Shown: positions 14,227 through 20,203 of the stretch, piece after piece | Position numbering within the stretch: position 1 is the stretch's first letter | How the letters are laid out: every line of letters starts with the position of its first letter | Assembly: GCA_937914945.1 (NCBI GenBank) | Contig: CALGJF010000043.1 | Coordinates: 1-20,203, forward strand | Direction of reading: 5' to 3' | Length of the DNA: 20,203 nt | From: an uncultured Bacteroidales bacterium | GTDB lineage: Bacteria; Bacteroidota; Bacteroidia; Bacteroidales; Bacteroidaceae | The notes under the pieces: generated by a model | Told to the model about the DNA's origin: nothing | The model's database searches: none | The model's input: the letters and a program-made list of their open reading frames with translations, nothing else | Position numbers and translations under genes: made by a program

Positions 14227-17200
14227 TATATATTGTTATTATTCTTTTTCAGTTGTGGCTTTTTACCCAATTTCTCTTCAAGCATCTGTACCCACTCATA
14301 CCAATTAGGTATGTATAGCGTGGCTATAATGGTATTCAGCAGCATGCCCATGACCACAGCTGCACCCAGCGACAAGCGGGCGTTGGCTCCTGCGCCGCCT
14401 GCAAAGAGCAGTGGCATCACGCCCAGTACAAAGGCAAACGAGGTCATGAGGATGGGACGCAGGCGCACATGTCCTGCCTCGGCGGCGCTCTGTCTTATGC
14501 TGTTACCTGTGCTGCGATAATCCCGCGCAAACTCCACGATGAGAATACCGTTTTTTGCGCTCAGTGCTATGAGCAATATTATTCCCACTTCGGTATAAAC
14601 GCTCACAGGGATACCAAACAGCCAGCAGCCCACAATGGCTCCAAGCAGGGCTATCGGTACACCGGTGATGGCTGCCACAGGGCTGCCCCAGCTTTCGTAT
14701 TGCGCGGCAAGAACCAGATAGGCGACAAGAATGGCTATAATGAATATAAGGGTGGTGGTGCTGCCGGCTGTTTTCTCCTGATAGGCCACGCCGGTCCACT
14801 CATATCCGAACTCATTGCCCAGCTCGGCCTTTACAAGTGCTTCTACGTCGTTCATAACCTGGCTCGAACTGTATCCGGGTGCCACGTTGCAGGTGATTGC
14901 TGCGCTATTATACATATTGTAACGCCCAAGCTGGTCGATGCCGAGGGTGTTCTCTACCTTAATGAAACTGCTGAATGGTACCATTTCGCCCTTGTTGTTG
15001 GCAAGGCTCAAGCGTAGCACGCTGTCAATAACTTTTTGGCTCTTTTCGCCTGCGGCCATTTTTACTTGCCATATACGGCCAAGCATCACAAAATCGTTTA
15101 CATATATAGCACCCATGTAGTAACTGAGGGTAGATAGTACGGCTCCCATGTCGAGCCCCATGGATATTGCCTTCTGGCGGTCTATGTTCAAGAAGTATTG
15201 TGGAACATCGGCCTCATAGGAGCTGTTCATATTCTCCACCGAGGGGGCTTTGCGGTAATTTGCCACTATGGCATCCACTCCCTTTTGCAGTTCGGTCAGC
15301 CCAAGTGCCTTGCGGTCCTCCAATTGCAGCTGTAATCCTCCCACGTTACCTATTCCCGGAATTGCCGGCGGTACTATGGCAAAGCACTGCGCCTCCTCAA
15401 TCTCCACATAGGCCTGTTTGTTGAAACGCTCTACAATGGCCGCAGCCTTTTGCTCCTTCTCCTTGCGCTCGCTCCAATCTTTGAGCACCACAAAGACGCT
15501 TGCAGCGTTGCTCTGCTGGCCGTTGTTCAGTATGCTGTATCCGCTTATGCTGATGTTGGTCTTTACCTCGGGGTAGGCCGAAACTATATCTTCTACTTTG
15601 GCGGCCACCGCCTCTGTGCGGCTGAGCGAGGCTGCGGGTGGCAGTTGCACGGCTATTATAAAGTAACCATCGTCCTCATCGGGGATAAAGGTTGTGGGCC
15701 ACACGTTGAACATATACAATGCAAGCAACGACATTGCGGCAAAGCTTATGGCTGCAATCCATGCACGGCGCAAGAGGAAATCCACCACCTTGTCATACCA
15801 GCGTTGCACGGCATCGTACCCCTTGTTGAAGGCTCTGAAAAAGGCTCCCTCCTTTCGCTCGCTTGCAGGGCGCAGCAACAGGGCACATAGTGCCGGGGTG
15901 AGTGTCAGTGAATTAAAACCGCTGAGCAGGGTGGCTGTGGCAATGGTAAGGGCGAATTGCTTGTATAGCTGTCCCGATATTCCACTAATCATGGTTGTAG
16001 GCAGGAATACAGCCATCATCACCAACACAACACCTATAATGGGGCCCGCAATCTCTTCCATAGCCTTTTCTGTGGCTTCGCGTGCCGCCAGCTTCCCCTC
16101 GTCTAATATTCGCGTGGCATTCTCAACCACCACAATGGCATCGTCCACCACAATGGCAATGGCAAGAATGAGCCCAAAGAGCGACAATGTGTTTATGGAA
16201 AAGCCCAACAGCTCCATAACTGCCAATGTTCCTATGAGCGACACGGGTATAGTGAGGCAGGGGATGAGCGTGGCACGCCAATTTTGCAAAAAGAGGAATA
16301 TAACCAAAATTACAAGCACGGTGGTCTCTACAAAGGTGTAAAGTACCTCGTGAATGGAGCTGCGCATAACGTCGGTGGTGTCAAGCGCAATCTGGTATTG
16401 AACCTGTGGGGGGAATCCCTCGGATAGTTCCTCCATCTTCTCGCGCACGGCCTTTGACACGGCCAGCGAGCTTGAACCGGGTAACTGATATACGGCAAGT
16501 GCTGCGGTGGGCTTGCCTTTCAAGCGGCTCGACGAGGCGTAGGTCTCGCTACCAATCTCTATGTCGGCAATGTCGCGCAGGCGCAGCATCTCCACCCCGT
16601 TGTTGCGAATGACGATGTTGGCAAACTCCTCGGCATCCTTCAAACGGCCTTGCACGTTGAGCGTGTATTGAAAGGCGTTGTCGGCATCGCTCCCAAGCGT
16701 TTGTCCCACATAGCCTGCCGATATTGCAAGATTCTGTTTTGATATTGCTTGATACACCTCGGCTGGCGATATTCCTCTTATGCGCATGGCCTCGGGGTTG
16801 AGCCACACGCGCATAGAGTAGTTGCCCGCTCCCATGATGTTTACCGAGCCCACTCCCGGGGTGCGGGTGAGCTGATCTACTATCTGTAATTCGGCGTAAT
16901 TGGATAGATATAGCTGGTTATATGTGCTGTCGCCTGTGAGGGTTATGAAAAGCACTACGTTGGTCGATTGTTTTTGCACCGTTACACCCTGCTGTGTTAC
17001 CTCGGTGGGCAGCGAGTTTAGCGCTATGTTCACCCTGTTCTGCACCAGCACGGTTGCCATATCTATATCTGTTCCCACCTCGAATGTTACAGTGAGCCTG
17101 TATGTACCCGACGAGGATGATGTGGAGCTCATGTAAATCATTCCATCCACTCCGTTCACTTGTTGCTCTATGGGAATACCCACCGTTTGTGCAATGGTTT

Positions 17201-17369
17201 CGGCATTTGCTCCGGGATATACGGCATTTACCTGTACTGTGGGTGGGGTGATGGAAGGGTATTGGTCCACGGGCAGTACAAAGAGGGATATCCCGCCTGC
17301 CACAAGCAACAACAACGATAGCACGGTGGCAAATATAGGCCGTTCTATAAAGAATTTTGAGAAATTCAT
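14226..17369 (-). CDS. RND multidrug efflux pump, HAE1 family (AcrB-like)
   Basis: A 1047-residue inner-membrane proton antiporter, the energised part of a tripartite drug efflux system. It has the AcrB layout: TM1 at about 10-30, a first large periplasmic (porter/docking) loop to about 335, TM2-6 with the proton-relay pair Asp409-Asp410 in AIAIVVDDAIVVVENA, a second periplasmic loop (about 560-865), and the last TM block with Lys939 in SAKNGILIVEFA. The Asp-Asp and Lys identify drug-type (HAE) rather than heavy-metal pumps. Complete from MNFSKFFIERPIFA to a lysine/asparagine-rich cytoplasmic tail. Last gene of the operon, 49 bp after the adaptor. Substrates cannot be predicted. Confidence 0.96.
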   Translation of the reverse strand: MNFSKFFIERPIFATVLSLLLLVAGGISLFVLPVDQYPSITPPTVQVNAVYPGANAETIAQTVGIPIEQQVNGVDGMIYMSSTSSSSGTYRLTVTFEVGTDIDMATVLVQNRVNIALNSLPTEVTQQGVTVQKQSTNVVLFITLTGDSTYNQLYLSNYAELQIVDQLTRTPGVGSVNIMGAGNYSMRVWLNPEAMRIRGISPAEVYQAISKQNLAISAGYVGQTLGSDADNAFQYTLNVQGRLKDAEEFANIVIRNNGVEMLRLRDIADIEIGSETYASSSRLKGKPTAALAVYQLPGSSSLAVSKAVREKMEELSEGFPPQVQYQIALDTTDVMRSSIHEVLYTFVETTVLVILVIFLFLQNWRATLIPCLTIPVSLIGTLAVMELLGFSINTLSLFGLILAIAIVVDDAIVVVENATRILDEGKLAAREATEKAMEEIAGPIIGVVLVMMAVFLPTTMISGISGQLYKQFALTIATATLLSGFNSLTLTPALCALLLRPASERKEGAFFRAFNKGYDAVQRWYDKVVDFLLRRAWIAAISFAAMSLLALYMFNVWPTTFIPDEDDGYFIIAVQLPPAASLSRTEAVAAKVEDIVSAYPEVKTNISISGYSILNNGQQSNAASVFVVLKDWSERKEKEQKAAAIVERFNKQAYVEIEEAQCFAIVPPAIPGIGNVGGLQLQLEDRKALGLTELQKGVDAIVANYRKAPSVENMNSSYEADVPQYFLNIDRQKAISMGLDMGAVLSTLSYYMGAIYVNDFVMLGRIWQVKMAAGEKSQKVIDSVLRLSLANNKGEMVPFSSFIKVENTLGIDQLGRYNMYNSAAITCNVAPGYSSSQVMNDVEALVKAELGNEFGYEWTGVAYQEKTAGSTTTLIFIIAILVAYLVLAAQYESWGSPVAAITGVPIALLGAIVGCWLFGIPVSVYTEVGIILLIALSAKNGILIVEFARDYRSTGNSIRQSAAEAGHVRLRPILMTSFAFVLGVMPLLFAGGAGANARLSLGAAVVMGMLLNTIIATLYIPNWYEWVQMLEEKLGKKPQLKKNNNNI

Positions 17370-17418
17370 AGCTGTCTCTTTTTTTTGATGGTTAAGATTG
17401 TGTGCTCATTTGCGGCAT

Positions 17419-18537
17419 CTATCTCTGTTGGGCATGTGAGCCCTCCATAATGGGGGTAACAGCCATGCCGTTACGCACTTTGAGCAGTGCTTTTGTTACG
17501 TAGCGTTCGTTTGCTTTGAGCCCGCTTGTAACAAGCCGCAGGGTGTCATCGACAAGATTGCCTGTGGCAATGCTGCGGTACTCCACGGTGTTGCTGTCGT
17601 TGAGCACATAAAGGAACTTGCCAAGTTGGTCGGTGCCAATGGAGGCATCTTTTACCAATATTCCGTTATCGACCTTTTCATAGGGCAGCACCACGCTTAT
17701 GTAGCTGCCCGGTTTGAGGAATAGATTGCTGTTGTCGAGCTCGGCTCGCACTCGTAGCGTTCCGGTGCTCAGATTTATGTCGGGCGACAGGTAGTCCATC
17801 TTGGCTTTCCAACGGAAATATGTGTCGTTGCCAAGTGTGAATGTAACATACTCCTCCTTTCCCACTGCGTTGGCGCGTTTCTCTTTGTTGAGCCATTGGT
17901 TATCGGTTATGTCGAAATAGGCATACATCTTATCGTCTTTATACATTTTGCATAGTTCCACGGGGCTTGCTGCTCCCGGAATGTATGTACCCACGGAGTA
18001 GTTCTCTATACCTACAATACCATCCATAGGTGCCTTTACATAGCAGTATCCAAGGTTGGTGCGGGCTGTGCTTAGTGCCGCTTTGGCATTCTCTACCTGT
18101 GCCTCATAACTTTTTACGTTGCTCTTTGCCTGCAACACCTCAATCTGGCTCACGGCATCGCTTTCTATGGCCTGCTGCATGCGTTCATAATTGCTGCGGG
18201 CATATTCAAGCCCTGCCTCGGCTGTGTTCAGTGCCGCCTTGGCTTGCGTTACCGCATTTTCGTACAGTGTGGGCTCTATTATAAATAGTGTCTGCCCCTT
18301 TTTTACTCTGCCACCGGGTGTGTAGCTCTGTTTTTGCAGTGTGCCGCTTGCCCTTCCCACAATAGAGATTGTTGATACAGCATCAAGGTACCCGGGATAT
18401 TCGCGTGTGAGGGTTACCTCACGCTCAATGGGTAGTGCCACCTCCACAGGTAGTGCCATGGAGGCGTTTGCCTGTTCCGTTTTTTTGTGGCAACCGCAGA
18501 TAATGGTTATGGTTGCCAATAAGATAATTTTTTTCAT
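17419..18537 (-). CDS. RND efflux periplasmic adaptor lipoprotein (AcrA-like)
   Basis: A 372-residue membrane fusion protein joining the pump to the outer-membrane channel. The lipoprotein signal ends ICGC (Cys16), so it is anchored in the membrane by lipid. Domains in order: beta-barrel strand entering the first lipoyl half (about 58-90, with GRASGTL), an alpha-helical coiled-coil hairpin (about 91-165), the second lipoyl half with VKAPMDGIVG (167-176), a beta-barrel domain (about 200-290), and a membrane-proximal domain to the end. No acidic residues follow Cys16, consistent with retention on the periplasmic side. Located between the channel and pump genes, 19 bp after the former. Confidence 0.94.
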   Translation of the reverse strand: MKKIILLATITIICGCHKKTEQANASMALPVEVALPIEREVTLTREYPGYLDAVSTISIVGRASGTLQKQSYTPGGRVKKGQTLFIIEPTLYENAVTQAKAALNTAEAGLEYARSNYERMQQAIESDAVSQIEVLQAKSNVKSYEAQVENAKAALSTARTNLGYCYVKAPMDGIVGIENYSVGTYIPGAASPVELCKMYKDDKMYAYFDITDNQWLNKEKRANAVGKEEYVTFTLGNDTYFRWKAKMDYLSPDINLSTGTLRVRAELDNSNLFLKPGSYISVVLPYEKVDNGILVKDASIGTDQLGKFLYVLNDSNTVEYRSIATGNLVDDTLRLVTSGLKANERYVTKALLKVRNGMAVTPIMEGSHAQQR

Positions 18538-18556
18538 ATATTGGATTTTTTAATTA

Positions 18557-19945
18557 TTACCAACCGCCGCCAAGTGCTTCGTATAGCTGTATGAGATATT
18601 TGAGCGATGCACCGCGCGCCTGCACAAGATTGTCCTCATAGCTCAATAGGGTGCGCTGGGCATCGAGTACATTCTGAAATTGGGTAAGTCCCTGCTTGTA
18701 TAGCTCCAAGGAGAGCGCAAGCGTCTCATCGCTTTGGTTTAGGGCCTCTTTTATGGCAACTATCTGCGCAATGGAGTTTTTGTATTCGCTCATGGCGCTC
18801 TCAACCTCTTGCATGGCTGTGAGTACATTGCTGTTAAATGCCTGAATGCTCTGTTCGAGTGCTGCTCTTGCCTCTCGTGTGGCGTTTATTCTCTCGCCGC
18901 CGCTGAATATGGTCCAGCGCATGGTGGGGGCTATCTCCCATGTGAGGCTTCGGGCACGGGGTAGTTCTTTAAGCTCCTTTGATGCATAGCCTATCGTTCC
19001 GTTTATGTAAAAGGTTGGGAACCAATCGCGTTTGCTTGCACCAAGTGAAGCAGCCGCAGCCTCTACCTTTTTTTCGGCCTCTCTTATGTCGGGGCGGCGC
19101 AATAGCAGTGTTGCGGGCACGCCAAGTGCTATGCTCTCCACGTAGGCAGGTAGCGAATCGTCGTTGCCCGGCCACGTTCCCATATCCGATGGGTAGCACC
19201 CAAGCAGCACCGCCATGCTGTTGCGATATGTATCGATGGTTGCCTCCATGGCCGGAATCTGTGCAAGTGTGTTGTAGTAAACCGATTTTGATTGTGCAAC
19301 GTCCAATTTTGATGCAAGCCCGCTGTTGTAGCGCGATGTTACTATTGCTATTATCTCCTTTTGCGATTCTACGTTGGTGCGTAGTACTGCAAGGCGTGCT
19401 ATGCTCTCCTTGAGCGAGAAATATATGGTGGCTACATCGGCACAGAGCGAGACCATGACTGCTCTGTACTCCTCTTCCGTGGCCTGGAACAGTCTTTTCT
19501 GTGCTTTTGAGCGCATGTATATGCTGCCAAACAGATCGGCTTGCCAGCTCACCGATACCGCTCCGCTGAAATAACCATCGTAGCTCTCTTGATAGAGTGT
19601 CTCGGCAATGTTTCCACTGCCTCTGGTGCGTTGCCATCCGGCCTGTAATCCCACTTGTGGCAAAAGATTGGCTTGCGCCTGCCGCCATACTGCCTTTGCT
19701 CTTTTCATGTTCTCTATTGCTGCAATGACAGAGGGGTTGCGCATTACTGCTACATTTATCAAGGAATCGAGCCTTGTATCTTTGAAATTCTGCCACCACA
19801 GGTCGTTCTCGGGTGTTGTTTGTTCAAAGGGACCGGTTACTTCCCAATTCTGGGGCAGAGGTTCATTAAGATAAATCTCTCCCGTTTGTGCTTTTATGGC
19901 GCTGCATAGGGAGAGGAACGTAAGGAATAGTAAAATAGACCGCAT
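18557..19945 (-). CDS. Outer-membrane efflux channel, NodT/OprM-type (TolC superfamily)
   Basis: A 462-residue outer-membrane factor, the exit duct of the tripartite pump. The signal peptide (about 1-19, ending AIKA/Q) appears to be type I: Cys14 is preceded by Leu, not a lipobox residue, unlike OprM, which is lipidated. Two outer-membrane efflux repeats follow (about 55-245 and 270-460), each with long helices forming the tunnel. LLLRRPDI with the following AEKKVEAAAASLG (about 285-305) is a hallmark of the NodT family. It is the first gene of the operon. No convincing -7 box was found upstream; TATTTTTC on the minus strand near 20020-20030 is one mismatch off. No regulator gene adjoins within the window. 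Confidence 0.93.
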   Translation of the reverse strand: MRSILLFLTFLSLCSAIKAQTGEIYLNEPLPQNWEVTGPFEQTTPENDLWWQNFKDTRLDSLINVAVMRNPSVIAAIENMKRAKAVWRQAQANLLPQVGLQAGWQRTRGSGNIAETLYQESYDGYFSGAVSVSWQADLFGSIYMRSKAQKRLFQATEEEYRAVMVSLCADVATIYFSLKESIARLAVLRTNVESQKEIIAIVTSRYNSGLASKLDVAQSKSVYYNTLAQIPAMEATIDTYRNSMAVLLGCYPSDMGTWPGNDDSLPAYVESIALGVPATLLLRRPDIREAEKKVEAAAASLGASKRDWFPTFYINGTIGYASKELKELPRARSLTWEIAPTMRWTIFSGGERINATREARAALEQSIQAFNSNVLTAMQEVESAMSEYKNSIAQIVAIKEALNQSDETLALSLELYKQGLTQFQNVLDAQRTLLSYEDNLVQARGASLKYLIQLYEALGGGW

Positions 19946-20091
19946 GATTATGTTATATTTGTTAAGCAGAATATAAACACACGGCCGGTGGTAATGGTTT
20001 TAAGTGGTTTCGAATGTTGTGAAAAATAGGTTGCTTGTTTTTCTATGAGATTTAATGAATTTTGCTGGCATTATCAAAAGAACGGGCACAA

Positions 20092-20122
20092 AAAAAAGTG
20101 GTAGCAGCGCTACCACTTTTTT
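20092..20122 (-). terminator. Strong intrinsic terminator for the minus-strand transcript entering from the right
   Basis: A 14-bp stem (20092-20105 with 20109-20122) around the loop AGC, with core GTGGTAGC/GCTACCAC. On the minus strand it is followed by a run of eight T. On the plus strand the T-run is six long, so weak two-way action is possible. It ends the transcript whose 3' part fills 20127-20203. Confidence 0.9.
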
Positions 20123-20126
20123 GTAA

Positions 20127-20203
20127 TTACTTGTTCCACAAGTTGCCCCATTGATAGCCCTCGCTATCGCGTCCCGCGTGGCACAAACTTTGTCTGTGCT
20201 TCA
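20127..20203 (-). other. 3' end of an unidentified minus-strand gene: hairpin-dense RNA or truncated CDS
   Basis: The minus strand holds four successive small hairpins: 20181-20188/20192-20199 (loop AAA), 20168-20171/20175-20178 (loop GGA), 20153-20158/20163-20168 (loop GAGG) and 20129-20134/20138-20143 (loop GGA), then the terminator. A reading frame is also open on this strand from the window edge to a TAA at 20127-20129, giving at least 24 codons that end in GYQWGNLWNK. The one imperfect pair in the first hairpin is A-C on the plus strand but G-U on the minus strand. The stretch may be the 3' part of a structured RNA or repeat, or the end of a protein I do not recognise. The window edge cuts it off. 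Confidence 0.45.

Noticed and set aside
14469..15017. Plus-strand open frame of 182 codons opposite the RND pump gene
   Set aside because: Antisense shadow of a conserved AcrB-like gene; no promoter, no plausible protein features.
1..20203. CRISPR arrays, tRNA/rRNA genes, transposases, phage or toxin-antitoxin genes
   Set aside because: No regularly spaced direct repeats, no tRNA- or rRNA-like stretches recognised, and no coding frames with features of mobile or defence genes.

Overview
The window reads as a chromosomal segment of a Bacteroidota bacterium, most likely a gut-type Bacteroidales. The support is: several TAnnTTTG (-7) promoter boxes, two of them with a well-placed TTG-type -33 element; no clear Shine-Dalgarno sequences; and lineage-typical genes (a DUF4369-thioredoxin lipoprotein, a DUF4954 beta-helix protein, a FatA/B-like acyl-ACP thioesterase and a 5'-nucleotidase split over two genes). 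Genus cannot be settled from the sequence alone.

Layout. From 227 to 3034 (minus strand) lie a lipid-anchored thiol-disulfide protein and a two-gene nucleotidase unit. From 3264 to 5715 are translation genes: rplS (+), a small DUF2007 protein (-), then the frr-rsgA pair (+), covering ribosome structure, recycling and 30S maturation. asd (-, 5787-6794) stands alone behind a roughly 400-bp divergent intergenic region that holds a palindromic dispersed repeat. From 7202 to 9096 (+) are tcdA, lolD (overlapping tcdA by ATGA) and a small Spy/LTXXQ-like secreted protein. A 736-residue DUF4954 protein (-, 9115-11325) is divergent from an Uup-type ABC-F gene (+, 11445-13319), which is followed by the acyl-ACP thioesterase gene (+, 13436-14191). 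From 14226 to 19945 (minus strand) is a complete tripartite RND efflux operon in the order outer-membrane factor, lipoprotein adaptor, HAE1 pump. The right edge (20090-20203) carries a strong terminator for a minus-strand transcript, preceded by a hairpin-dense stretch that is either the end of a structured RNA or the C-terminus of a truncated gene.

Transcription architecture is tidy. Every convergent gene junction inside the window is filled by a long, nearly perfect palindrome acting as a two-way terminator; in one case (9095-9130) the stop codons of both genes lie inside the stem. Most of the window is conserved housekeeping content with no sign of phage, transposase, CRISPR or defence genes. 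The parts least explained are the hairpin cluster at the right edge, the repeat upstream of asd, and the DUF4954 protein.
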